From Thunnus maccoyii (Eukaryota > Chordata > Actinopteri > Scombriformes > Scombridae), in NCBI RefSeq assembly GCF_910596095.1, contig NC_056551.1, forward strand, positions 16,171,001-16,235,000: a stretch of 64,000 nucleotides of DNA, in the 5' to 3' direction. The translations under genes were made by a program, and so were the position numbers. The notes under the pieces were generated by a model. It had not been told where the DNA came from. It ran no database searches and saw only the letters and a list, made by a program, of their open reading frames with translations. Shown one piece after another: positions 1 through 12,300 of this stretch; position 1 is the stretch's first letter; the number at the start of each line of letters is the position of its first letter.

Positions 1-189
1 CAGACAATAAACATCAGAAAACTTATCACAAAATGTAGATCAGCTTGACAGATTCCTGAGGGACAAATTGTGGCGTTTCCTTGACAATAATTGTTGCAAG
101 AAAAACAAGGTTCTGTTGCTTTCTCTTGCAAAATGACAAAACACTGACAGACAGCAGCATTTCTGGACAAAACAAAAGAGTTTCCTTAC

Positions 190-652
190 GGTTGTTTTGA
201 GCTTGGCACAATATGTGGTTCATACTGGCTGTAGTTGAACTCTGCTGTAGCACTCAGTTTCTCATATTTCTTCCCTTGAGTGAACTTCTGCAGCTCCGTC
301 AGGTTGCATGGAAACTCGTGGCCATTCAGGGTGCATTTGATCTGAAAACAACACATTAGGTGACGCATGTGGTACATTTAACCATGTTAACCATGCCGTT
401 TAGCATGATGCGGCAATAAAACTGGTAATCATTTGCAGATTTTTCAGTCTTGGTCAACACATCTAGCCATCACAACACTTAGCAGTGCATGGCTCATGAG
501 GTAAATTAGCAATACAGCTAGCATCACGACTGCACGAAAGTGAATTTCGTGCGATCTGAAGTAATTTGCTCGCTAACCTTTTTGCCATCTGTGAGCTGAA
601 GAAAAGGATGATTTAAAAGAAAAGCTTTGAGGTCCGCAGGTAAATCTTCCAT
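190..652 (-). CDS. surf2: surfeit locus protein 2, first two coding exons (gene runs off left edge)
   Basis: Minus-strand exons are 652-578 (25 codons, starting MEDLPADLKAFLLNHPF) and 341-190 (50 codons plus 2 nt). Splice sites are a GTTAGC donor after 578, a TTTTCAG acceptor before 341 and a GTAAGG donor after 190. The second exon reads CTLNGHEFPC, then QKFTQGKKYEKL, then YEPHIVPSSK. I recognise these as the N-terminal SURF2 signature, including the paired cysteines (human has CILTGHELPC and FEPHIVPSTK). The first ATG gives the expected short leader and matches human length. SURF2 is a nuclear/nucleolar protein of about 250 residues; a role with the free 5S ribonucleoprotein has been reported. 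Its catalytic function, if any, is unknown to me. The remaining two thirds of the protein lie left of position 1; bases 1-189 are intron. It is divergent from bbln, about 1 kb away. Confidence 0.88.
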
Positions 653-1674
653 AGCTTAAAAACACGCCAAAACAGATATTTCAATGTGTTGATCAGGCCA
701 CCCCCCTTTCAGGAAATGTCTACACGTGGGTTGAGTGCACCGACTCTGTTGACTGATATCTTGGCGCCACCCACTGATTACAGTAAGGAAAGTCAGCTTA
801 GACGAGAAGATAAAGCTTCTTATTCAAACACCATCATGGTATTTATCAAATACGACCCCTCTGATTAAATCAAATTGAGCAAATCGAGTAAAGGACGAGA
901 TTTTCAGTAACGCTGAACTGATGACGAAACGCGATAAACGTTATAAAACTGTATACAGTGAATCAGTTTAAGCTACTATGAGGTAGAGCTGTATTTTATC
1001 TGAAGCATTTCTGTCGACAAGCAGTTTAAGTGACTAATGGTCCAAAATTAAACGTTGAAGTCAGGTGTCAGCAGTGCGTCCAGTCAGCTGACTGATCACA
1101 TGACTGACCAGTATCTGATCTGACAGCTCGGGATCAGAGAGCAGGGTAATAGAAGAGCGCCCACTTTGTCATTATTTTCAGAAACCATGTGTCTAGTCGC
1201 GAAGTAAGCCGCGGGGATATTCGGGAGGTTTTAAATGTAAAAACTGGACCTTGCTCGACTGCAGGCACTAGTTACCAACTTTAAACCAGTCTAACAGATT
1301 TTCTCTGGTGTAGTATTGACGATGGTATCACTTATTATTAGATTATTTGTAAAGAGTCGGCCATCTTCCTTGTGAATAAACAATCTTTGCTGAGAACGTT
1401 AAACCCCCACGGTAAACAAATATTTTACGTCCTCTAGTTAAACGTCAAGCTGGTAAATTAACCCTGTCTGATATTTCCTCCTGACTTTTTTTTGCCAAAC
1501 CGGTGAAGAAGACATTTATCAGTACATCTGGGGACATTCTTGCTTAAGCCTAAATTGTTGCTCGTAGAGGCTTTTGCTAATGCTAGTTCGCTGGCTACCT
1601 AGCTAGCTAGCTAAACCGGTTAAAACTAGCTACGTGTTTTGGGCAATAAATTAACAGACGCAGGTATTTAAATA
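653..1674. promoter_or_regulatory. divergent spacer between surf2 and bbln start codons
   Basis: This 1-kb spacer separates two head-to-head genes, so it must hold both promoters and 5' UTRs. No TATA box stands out at a useful distance. Around 1082-1112 there is a symmetric stretch with CAGCTGACTG and a TCACATGACT E-box-like core. Bidirectional use is inferred from orientation only. Confidence 0.4.
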
Positions 1675-2915
1675 ATGTCTGGACCAAATGGAGATCCCAA
1701 CATCTCTATTGACGATGGTATCATCAACGACGAAGATGAGTTCGGCGAAGAAGGTAACGAGCAAGCGTGTTCATTCATAAATGTTAGCGTTAGTAGCGTA
1801 ATGTTATTGACGTTAAAAGGGAATATCCACCAAATTATTGTGCCATTTCATTGATTAATATACAAAATTAGACACTTCTGCTCCGAAGCAGTTATTTAGA
1901 GCATTAAAGGATAGGTTCACAAGTCTGTCTTAAAACAACAGTCACGTGTCCATATGAACATTGAAAGAGGCTGTAACCATTCCTCCTGTTTTAAAAGATC
2001 CTCCTCAAATGTGCTTTCATTGTAAGTGATGGGTGCCAAAATCCACAGTGTGTCCACACAGTCATTTTGTGCAAAAATACATTCAAAAGTTTATCTGAAG
2101 CTTCAGGCTTCAGCTATCACTCATATCAAGTGGCTATCTGCCACATTTGCAGTCCTTTTAGCATCAAATTCCCTCTTTGTGTTTCCCTGTTGAGCTGTGG
2201 TGGAAGTATAGTAACAAAAAGAGGAAATGTGACACTTAAAAGACTGTAATGTTTAAAGATACCTACTTGATTTGGCTCATTTAGATGACTGAAGCTTCAT
2301 ATTAGCTTCAGATAAACCTTTAAATACTTGTGGATTTTTGCTCCTATCAATTACATTGTAAGTGCTTTTACGGGGATCTTCTAATGGTCAGTATGAACAG
2401 GAGGAATGATTATGGCGAGAAAAATCTATTTCAATGTTCATTTGGGCTCCTGACTATTGTTTTAAGACAGACTTGAATACTTGTGAACCCAGCCTTTAAT
2501 GCTCTAAATAACTGCTTCAGTACACATAAATAAACAGCTTTTTACATTCTAAAATATATCTTTTACCGTTAAAACCTGGAGCTCCTTAATCTACAGGAAG
2601 CAGCTCTCTACCTTGCATAACAGAAAAATCTAATGTCTCTACCATGTATCCACAGAGTATGAATCCATCAACTCCATGTTAGATCAGATCAACTCCTATC
2701 TTGATGACCTGGAGGAGCGGAACGACGCACTAAACGGCAAACTGCACGAACTGATGGAGTCCAACCGACAAGCCCGGCTGGAGTTCAGGGCCCAGCTGCT
2801 CGGCTCTCCCAACCCGGAGGAGCCCCATCCTGCAGACACGGACTCCTCCTCACCCAGCACAGAAGATCTGGATGACGACACCGGGGGCTCGCAAATGAGT
2901 GACAAGAGCAGTTAG
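1675..2915 (+). CDS. bbln: bublin coiled-coil protein (C9orf16 family), complete, two exons
   Basis: Exons are 1675-1753 (26 codons plus 1 nt) and 2656-2915, joined across a phase-1 intron (donor GGTAACG, acceptor CACAG). The 112-residue product begins MSGPNGDPNISIDDG, followed by an acidic stretch ending EFGEE. It then has the family core YESINSMLDQINSYLDDLEE and a coiled coil through about residue 75 (LHELMESNRQARLEF). Human BBLN is about 83 residues and shares MSGPNGD, INSMLDQINS and ESNRQ.RLEF. The fish protein carries an extra acidic, Ser/Thr/Pro-rich tail of roughly 30 residues. The C. elegans relative is known for organising intermediate filaments and apical cell shape; the vertebrate role is less clear. 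An AATAAA at 3932-3937 could end the transcript. The next gene, ciz1, converges on it. Confidence 0.93.
1886..2520. repeat. long imperfect inverted repeat in bbln intron 1
   Basis: The left arm beginning GAAGCAGTTATTTAGAGC and continuing AAAGGATAGGTTCACAAG is mirrored at 2451-2520, where GTGAACCCAGCCTTT runs into GCTCTAAATAACTGCTTC. Matching continues inward, though diverged: CTTACAATG-type blocks near 2020 and 2355, TTTATCTGAAG near 2090 and its complement near 2310. The arms are therefore about 250-300 bp, with a short centre near 2200. An inner boundary reads TTAA-AGG...CCT-TTAA, a pattern also seen in other repeats in this window. It looks like a non-autonomous TIR element or foldback of a teleost family. 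No protein is encoded. Confidence 0.75.
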
Positions 2916-5900
2916 AGAAAGAGGATTGAGTTCAGCAAAATGCAGATAGAAATATTTCTGAGGGTTGACTCGAGTCCTAACCTCTGTCTGTTGGACTAGT
3001 GACCCTTGATCCGCATAGTCCCTTTCTGTGTGATTCTTATGTGAATTTGCACCCCCATCAGCAGACGTATGTACGACAACGATGTTTTTCATCTCCTCTG
3101 TCACTGAACTCAATCAAGTTTTTCTCCTTTTGTTGAACTGTGGTGTGCTGGTGTTTGGTTCCTGAGAAGATTGAAGTTCATTGACCTCACGCAGCTTATC
3201 AAAGACGTTGGACATCACAGTTACTTAGCACTTTGTTACCAACTTGCTTTGCAGTGTTGCTATGTAAAAGGCTGTATCTCCCTCTGCAGTTTCATTGAGG
3301 TCCATGTGGGACATAATTACAAATCCTAAAGCAAGGAACACACTAGTGGATTTATAAGAAGGTAATTAAAGAGACTCGGCATCAATTATATTAATTAAAG
3401 GAGGCAAGAGATTTGAATTTGTAACTCCACACGCAATAATGTGCTGATGTCTGTGGTGATCAGCACTGATGTATGTTATGCAGATCAGTACAAACTCTCC
3501 ATGAGCTTGAGTTAGTCCTCATGGTCAAACATCAAAATAACATTATAGCATGTTTCTGGTTTTACCCAGAATCCATTTGATGTTGACATCAGCTTTGTAA
3601 TAGCTGCATTCTCTGTAATTACTGTATGTATCCCAAGAAGTAAATATGCCACATTCCAGATGTGTACCACCGTATTATGTTTCATCTGCAGCATGATGAA
3701 GTGTGTGTTTATTTTCATCATCATGTTTAGGATAAGAACTGTCTGAAAAGTGTTTATGTAAAGTAAAAGGCAAAAAAAAGTCAACGCTTTGCAGCCACAA
3801 ACATGGGAATTGTCAGACATTTTAATATAAATTAAAATGACCCCCAAACAGAAAACAAACATCCAAAAATACATTAAACTTCCAGCAGTTAGAAAACATC
3901 ACTTGTTTTGATCTCAAATTGTCAGTAGCTGAATAAAAATACAATAAGAAACATTCAGCTTTGTTTGAAATTATCCTTTACATCTTTTTTTCCCCCTCTT
4001 CTGCTCCGTTCTGTATCAGAGCTAAAATGTACATCTTAGAATTTGATCCGTTCCTTCAGACAGAACAGATTAAGATATTAATCATGTGACGGTTGCCACA
4101 ATGACTACAGGATTTGCTACATGTGTTGAACCAGTCTTTTATGGTTTTAAATATCCTTCTCTTTAACGGAGGATAAAATGTTTCCAGAACAGTACACTTG
4201 TCATGAAGAAGGAAGTAATACTTCCTTATTTACACCTTGTGGCGGCTGAAATGCTGGAACCAAAGTTATACATTATATACATATAATCTATAACTGGGAT
4301 AGTCCACTGAACGTTACAGGTTGAACCTTAACAAGGATACTTTTCAACTTTAAATACCTGCAAGCATGTTAGGGTTTCTCCTCACACATAAAATTGAGAC
4401 CAACTGTGGTTCCATCTATCCAGTGTATAGCAACCAAATATCTTAATGAGGGGGGGAAAAAAATCAATGCAATGGTAAATTGAAGGAAAATAAGCATCAT
4501 CTGACAGTATTTTTGTGCTGTGAATGCTCAGAACGCTCAATTTAAGTCCATGGAAACATGAAAGCAACTATTTTTTTTCTAAATGTAGGCACACTTGACA
4601 AATGTCTATGGGAATGTGACTGATGTGGTAACATGAGCCATGTTACGCAAATTAATTCTCAATTTTGACATCCAGCGAGAAGGAAAATCAACTTTGTGCT
4701 TCAAGCAGCATATACCTGTCTTACATGACAAGCCTGTAAATGTCCAAAGAAGCTTCCAGACTTCAAGTCGCCGGGGAGTCGGGGACAGCTTGTAATTTAA
4801 ATTCAGTGCCTGGTTGTTCGTAGAAACACTTCCCTTTTCTTGCACTTGGCATGTTGATGAAGCTGTCTGCTGCTCTCATTTACATTGAGAGAAACGCATT
4901 GAGAGAAAGAATACTGGAGTACTCTTTCCATATGACTGTGTGCAGATGTAAAAGGGTTTTTAGACATTTTGTCAAAAGATGTCCACTACTACATCCAGCT
5001 CTGACACCTTGTGTTGGGATTTTATATCTTTGATACACAAAAAAAAGTTTCCCGGTCACCGGCAGTAGGCCTGTAAGAATGTGTGCAGTACTGTTTAAAG
5101 AAGGCCACTGCTACTGACAACTTCCCCCCCCCCCCACACAACATCAGCTTGAAATGTATAGAAATTAAAAAAAAAAAAAAAAAGGATGAAAAAATGCCCT
5201 GAACAATCTCTTCTTCATCAACAAAGCTATGATCGGATTCAAGATTTTGCACGATTCAACACTCAAGCCAAAGTACCATCTTGCTTGTGTTAACACTTTT
5301 TTAAAAACAGAAGTTGTCGCCTGTTTGAACACTTAATTTGGTTACATTCTACATTTCAACTCGCTAAAAGCGTGTGCTACGTGGTTAGCATTATGGAAAA
5401 TGTCTCCACTTTACTATCAGTACAGTCTTCTACACTTGAAGGTTATATTATGTTAACAATCATTCATCTAGCTAGGCTAGAGAATTTGCAAAAAAAAAAA
5501 CCCCAACAACTGACAATCAGCCCTCATCTAACTCCTGATCCTTGAGGACAGCAGGGTGGGAAATTAACTTTTTGATGAGCCAGTTGAGCAATTACACTGA
5601 TTGTAATAGTAGGTAAAAAAAAAAAAAAAAGCATTTTAATTTGTGACCTAAAAAAGCACATTTCATTTTTCTTTCCAGTGTTTAGAAAATTAATGTCATA
5701 CTACACCTTTAAAATATTGTATATATCAAATTTGTGTGCAGCTTCTATGATTTTAAATCTGTGTGTTCATGTAAAAGCTTTTCTATTAGGTAACCAATTT
5801 AAAGAGCATCTCTTCATCTAAAAAAGAAAATTAGTTTCAATTAATGCAACATAAAAGGATTTTTTTTCCACCAATTTATGAACACTGAAAGGAACAGGCA

Positions 5901-5998
5901 GGCTAAAGAACATGATTTTCAAACTGGGAGCCAAAATTAAAAGGCTTACCAGCCACTGAAGATTTTAACTTGTATTTTATGTCCCGTCATGTTGGGTC
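2916..5998. other. bbln 3' UTR and bbln/ciz1 convergent spacer
   Basis: No coding region is visible on either strand. The first part is presumably the bbln 3' UTR, with a candidate AATAAA at 3932-3937. The rest holds only homopolymer runs: poly-C near 5125-5136, poly-A near 5168-5183 and 5617-5631. The longest frames, such as one antisense at 3512-3874, have no recognisable protein character. Confidence 0.6.
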
Positions 5999-6004
5999 TT
6001 TATT
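5999..6004 (-). promoter_or_regulatory. candidate polyadenylation signal of ciz1
   Basis: TTTATT on the plus strand is AATAAA on the minus strand, about 200 nt past the ciz1 stop codon at 6202-6204. It would give a short 3' UTR. Confidence 0.6.
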
Positions 6005-6201
6005 CCCACCCTGGGAGAGCAGTTGTTCCACCGTATTTCATCATCAGCAGTCTTACTATTTGTGGGTGTGTGTTTAATTCAAACTTTCCAACATGGCTGT
6101 TCACTTCTTGGTCCATGAAGCACCTCTTTATATACTGACACATCATGTCCTTAGGTTGGGATTGTACCAGGTTTCCTTTCTTTCCACATCTTATCTCTGA
6201 C

Positions 6202-6328
6202 TCAACGTCTGTTTGCGGCCCTCCCTGACCTGCGCTTGGCTGTGGTTTTTGTCTTCCCTGTGCCGTTGTTTTTCCGTGCAGCAGGAGCTTCCTTCTCCTC
6301 CTTCTCCTCCTCCTCCTCTTCATTAGCA

Positions 6329-6364
<36 letters not shown>

Positions 6365-9300
6365 TCCGAGTCTGGCTCCTTTGTGCTGCCAGCAGCCAGC
6401 TCACCTGGACTCTCCTGGACTACAGAGGCTTGGGATGTGGGCTCTTCCTCCTCATTTTGGAGGCTTAGTTCTTGGTCTGTGCTGCCACTGCTGGTCGCTG
6501 AGGTGGTGATTAAGTCCTGTGAGGTCGGGTCGGGTTCGGCTTGGTTCTCCTGTTGCTGGTTTTCTGCCTGCATGCTCAGTCGGGTGAGTGTAATGCTAGG
6601 CTGCATGGAGTTTAGGTCCGTCACTAAACCTGTGTCATGGGAGAGGGAATTTTCATCCAAACAGTCTGTGGTGGTTTCTGGTGCTGACCTGAGGCTGTCC
6701 TCAGCTAAGAGAGATTCTCTGGAAGCTTCACCCTTTTGACTGAGCAATGCTCTATGCCTCTGAGAAAAGAAAGCACAAAAACACCACAATAGGGATATGG
6801 AAGATTCCTCAAGGATAACATGCAGATTAATGCAAACCATCCCTTTAAGAGCAACCAACAAAACAAAAAAACATCCCTCTCTGAAATGCTGAATGCAAAT
6901 GGTAACAAGTATTAGTTAACTTTAAGTAGAATTCTTTAAATAAAATACAGCAACAATAATTTAATTTGGGCCACAGATAATCAGTCATTAAAAACCAACC
7001 TTGAGGTTCTCAAAGTGCTTCAGGGATTTGCAGTGGGTGTGCAGGGCAGAGGATTCAAAGTGGTAGAATTTGTTGCAGAGTCTGCAGATAAAACCTGCTA
7101 CTGGAACAAAGAAACTGGACCCTGTGGTAAAAGAAATCAAAGACTAAACGTCACTCGTTATTATTAATATTATACAATAATAATAAATGTCATCAGTAAA
7201 CCTGAACTACAAGGAAAAGCAGGAGAACGCCATCACTCACCGTAGACTGTGTCAGAGTCGTACTCCTCATCACTGGCCAAGTCCTTTAGGGTCACTTCTT
7301 TAGGGGAGGTCCAGCCATCCTGTACCAGGTCACCACAAACACAGTCAACAATTATATTATGATAAATGCAACTAAGAGGTGTTAAAAGTGTTATTTCAGA
7401 GATTACACTGTATCTCAAAGTGATGTACTGATTGAACTGTGAAGTTTACTGGCTACAATAATCAATCGCCGATATATGAAAAGCACCTGTTGGTCAGTGG
7501 AGTCTTGGTCCCCTTCACTCCTCTGCCTATCCTCTCCCTCTTCCACCTCGCTGCCCTCCTCCTCTTCCAGTGAAAAGCCGTCTGTGTCCATGGTGGTCAG
7601 CTTGGCCAAGGCCTCAGAGCCCTCCTTTTCCTGAAGCTAGGAAACAATAACATAAGTACAGAGTGAGTGAGTGAGTTGAGTATTTCAATTCATCACCACC
7701 TATGGAAAATCAGAAGTACAGATACCTTCTCCATTTTCTGTCGGTGCTCCTGGGACTGCAAATGCTCGACAAAAATCTGGGAGGTCCTGAAGTGTTTCTT
7801 GCAGACTGTGCAGGAGGAGATGGCTGTTCGACTGGCGAGCTGGGGAGAGACGAAGGGACACCAGATCATTACTAATAACAGCATATAACAAAACTGAGGG
7901 CACCCCTGCCCATAATCACTAAAATTTTAATTTTTAATTAAAAATCCTGTCCATTTAATACAATTTTATTTGTTTTTAGACAAAACGCATGACAAATTAA
8001 GTCAATTTATTTGAAAAACTGAACGTTTGACTAATTAAACTATTATGAAAGGTCCATATTTAAGAACAAACTGCAACAAAAGTCAGCACACCCTTCATTA
8101 GTGAGACTCTGTTTTTTTTTTTTTTTTTAATATTTTTTATACCCAAATCTGTGGATAAATGTTCTGACATTCTTCACAGATGATTGTTTTCAGTTGCTCT
8201 TTGCTGGAGGGATTTTGTTGCTCTAACTTACTCTTTAAAGGACCAGTGTATAGGATTTAGCAGCATCTAGCGGTGAGGTTGCAGATTGCAACCAACTGAA
8301 TACCCCTCTCATTCTAAGGTAACAAAAACATGATTCTTATTTTCAGGTGATTACACATTACTTAAAACATGCTTATGAATATTATATTCCAGATGTCACT
8401 AAATTCTACACACTGCACCTTTAAAATACTCTGAAGGTGTTCTATTGGATTCAAGTAAGGGGACATATTCGGTCAGGTCATAGTTTCAATTTTTTCTTCT
8501 TTAAAATCTCTTGTGTGATCTTTGCAGTGTGTTTGGATCATTGTCATTGTGGAAAATTCCCCTCCTGCAATCCGTCTTGAGTGGGAGTCATCCTTCCCTC
8601 AGGTATTTGGGTATACAAACTTTCATAGTGCCATCTGTAAATGTCATCTCTCCTACACATTTTGCACTCATGCAACCTCATATGAGTACATTCCCACCTC
8701 CACCTCCATCACAGTCAGCACTATGCTGTCACTGTGGTAGTCTAGGCCAGGTCTACGCCAAACATGTTGGACCCCATCTGATTTAAAAAAATTATTTATT
8801 TTGCTTTCTTCTATTCAAAGAATGTGCTGCCAATATTCATTAGGGTTCTTATCATGTTCTTTGGCAAAGTTTAATCTTGCATTTTCTTGCCATTTTGTGT
8901 GCAAAGGTTTTCTTCTTGGACGTCGTCCATAGAGACTGACTTCATGCAATGTCGTCAGCACAGTCTGAGCAGTCACTGTTGGTCAAAGGCACTTGCCCGT
9001 CTGTTTTTCAATGCAAGGTTGCGTAAATAGTGAATTGTGCGTGCTGTCGTTTTTCAAGGACGGTAACTGTTGTTGGTAATATGGGTCCTCCTGTACCTCC
9101 TAACCACTGCTGCAACTGTGTTTTGGCTTTTGTTCAGTAGACCACCAATGATCTTGTACCCTCTACCATCTTTAAGAAGTCTCTCAGTCTGATTTCTTAC
9201 TCGTTCATGCCGTTCCTTACCATGTGGAGCAATGTTGCGTTAGACACAACCCAGTACAAAACTGAGAAAGTTGTGGTGTTCACAGGTTCTTTATAACCTT

Positions 9301-12300
9301 GTTCAGGCAATTACTCTTAACTGGAAGTCACAGATATACTCTGAGGCCTGTATTTTCAATATAGTCTATCTAACCTGTTTGTTTTTAATTATAAATGAGA
9401 TCAAATACCCTACACTTAACCCTAAAAATACTACCATTTTTGTAAGATGATACATTTTGAATCTTTTAACATTTTGGTGATATTGCACAGAGGTGTACTC
9501 AGTTTTGTTATATACTGTCCTCTCATTTTAAGCAATCAGATAAGCTGTTTTCACATTTTTTAAAGATATTGAACTCAGGAGCTGATTACTTTGTGCTCCT
9601 TGGTGCGACGGTGGTCCATGATGCTACTGGTGAAGTGGGTGTGACATGTGGCGCACCAACGCTGCAAATCTGCTTTTTTCTCCCTGCAGAGAACACAGAC
9701 AAACATTACTCAAGACTCATAAACATCCTTTTTTTTACCCCTTTTTTTAAAAAGCTTCTCCTATGTTAAACTCAAAATGACTCACCTCAAAAAATTTGTT
9801 TTTGGTTAAAATAAAAAAGATAATTATCACAATTTAAACTGAAACTGCTGCTTTAGAGAAATAAGAATACAAAACACAAGCCAAATGCATATTTGTGCAT
9901 TTAAATACGGACCCATCTTTGCTCGCTCCCTGTAGAGTCTCCTGTACTCGTGGCAGCAGCGTAACCAGGCAGGCGTTGCTCATGTGCTGAATCTCCATCA
10001 TCCTCTGCTGGTGGGAAACGCTGTTCATGTGACTCCTGAAGTTCTACAAAAAACACAAGATTAGAGAACATTAAAGACAGAAGATGAATTTACTGTGACT
10101 TTTCGTCATGTGTGTTTGTTTACATTCAACCTACTTGCTGGTTGTGGCAGGTGATGCTGCAGAGGTAGCAGTAGAACTTGTTGGCGCCCTCCGCCTCGCC
10201 CTCCGCCTCAGCCTCCTCTTCTTCTTCCTGGTGATCTGGTGAAGCTAAAGGAGCATCTTTGCCCTGTGGCATCTCCTCCGGGGGTAAGGTAACCTGGTGG
10301 CTGTCTTCACTCAGCCTGCCAGATAGTGACGGGGCAGACGAAAAGCTGTGCACCTACGGAGAGGTGTCGCAAACCAGATCTAAACCCAGTTTTGTGTATA
10401 TTGACAGATAGATGGCAGACATACAGACTGCACTTCCCAAACTATATGGAGACAAAATAAAAAGGCTCCCCTCACCTCAGCAGCAGTGCTCTCCTCCAGC
10501 AACTCAACAGCATCCGATCCCGCCGTGGAGCCTCCTTCCTCCAGAATCATGCAGTCTAGGAAAAAGTCAGAGAAACATACAATACATGTCCATCTCGACT
10601 GGAAACACCTGCTCTCCAAACTGATGATATATAGATGAGGTGTATTTTACCATCAGGGTGGCTGTCGTCCGTGTTGCTGTTACACTCTGGAGAGAGAACG
10701 CCCTCGTCTGTGTCTGCAATAGTGATTGCCTCAACCACACACTGTTCTTTAGGCTCCTCTGACCTGAGCGGGATATAATGAGATTCAAAGGTTATTAAAG
10801 TAATTCCGTGACTTTAAAATAACTAAGCCATAACACTTTTATTATCTGTTCTCTTATATGTAAAAATAAACAATGTTTTCCCTACTCCTCCGTCCTCTGC
10901 TTCTTCACTGCAGGTTCTTCAAGTTGCTCTTCAGAGGGCTGCGTGGCTCCATCCACTCCTCCTGCAGCACCATCTGTGGGTTACATCCAAACACATACAA
11001 ACCTTTATAATAGACAATGCAAAACCAAAGTCATGAACAATGTATTCTTCTGTACTTTTGACATGGACACCAACTGAACGTCACATATGCCATTAAACTC
11101 ACACTATATCCCTTCAAGCTTAAACAATTAAGATATTTCAGTGCTGGGCTAGATTGCAGCTCTACCTGTTTCAATCTTATCACCAGTCTCACTGGAACTG
11201 CTAGCTGCTGGTTGGTCATCGCTGCTCCCTACTGCCATCTGCTTGCTGTCCCTCTTCCTGTCTGGCTGGCGAGACGCAGCGTCCTGTGTGCAAAGATAAC
11301 ATGATTATAGACAGACTTGTCACGTCAAACACAGTGGCAAGCCCTGATAATCTTTGAGCGGGCTGCATTTCAAATTACCTACAAACACATCAGCAAGAAC
11401 ATTTACACTGCTTCTGACTATCACCAAACTGTGATCCTTTAACCGGAGATTAGCATGACAGCTTGACTGAACACCTACACAGTCATTATATTGTAATCAG
11501 TATAATGGTGCTGTTGTAATTACTGTGGTAGAGGTGGAAGAAGAGGAGGAGGAGGAGGAAGAGGCTGTGGTGGTGGTGGCGTTGTTGTTGTTGTAGTAGC
11601 GAGCATGTGGGTGGAAAGGTCGAGCAGATGGGAAACCCATGATGGGGGACTTGAGGGCTATGCCCATGGGAACCGGCCCGAGCAGAGACGACCTGGCTCC
11701 AGCTGTGAAGAACTGACGGAACTGCTGTCCACCCATCGCGAAGCCCCGCATGTTACCTGGATGACAGGAACACATGGGTAAGGAGAGACATATCAGGTGT
11801 AACAGATTGCTGTCTGTTTATGCCCCTTTCTAGATGCTGCTGTCTTTTACACTATAATCCCAACTGTACCCTGCATCTGCTGCATCAGTAAGGCCCCCTG
11901 CAGCATGGGATTGGGGGCGATGATGGTAGTCTGGGTCGCCTGGCACAGGTTGACCATCCTGGGAGGAGGGGCTGTCTGGGGAGGCACAGGAATCGCTCTG
12001 GGCAACAAATAAAGACGAGAAAAATACAGATGCAGCATTATTTCAAATTACCTCACTGAAATCTGTAGCTAAAGACATGCAGATTTATTCCTGTAAAACA
12101 CAGTAACATAGTCCCACTGCTAACCTTTAATACAGGCAATACTGGGAGGAAAACAAAAAGACACTTGACATCTATCAATTTGATTGTTTCACATTTAGGA
12201 TAATTATTTTAAATATAGGATTTTTTTTTTCAAACTTGTGTTCTGATCAAGTCAACTCTGTAGAGTGACAGCAGCACTATTGACTCATCTTTATCAGAAA

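Noticed and set aside
6236..6739. 167-codon plus-strand frame
   Set aside because: It is the complement of the ciz1 last exon; its Ser and Ala runs mirror the triplet repeats.
8511..8786. 91-codon plus-strand frame
   Set aside because: It is the antisense of the decayed Tc1 transposase region.
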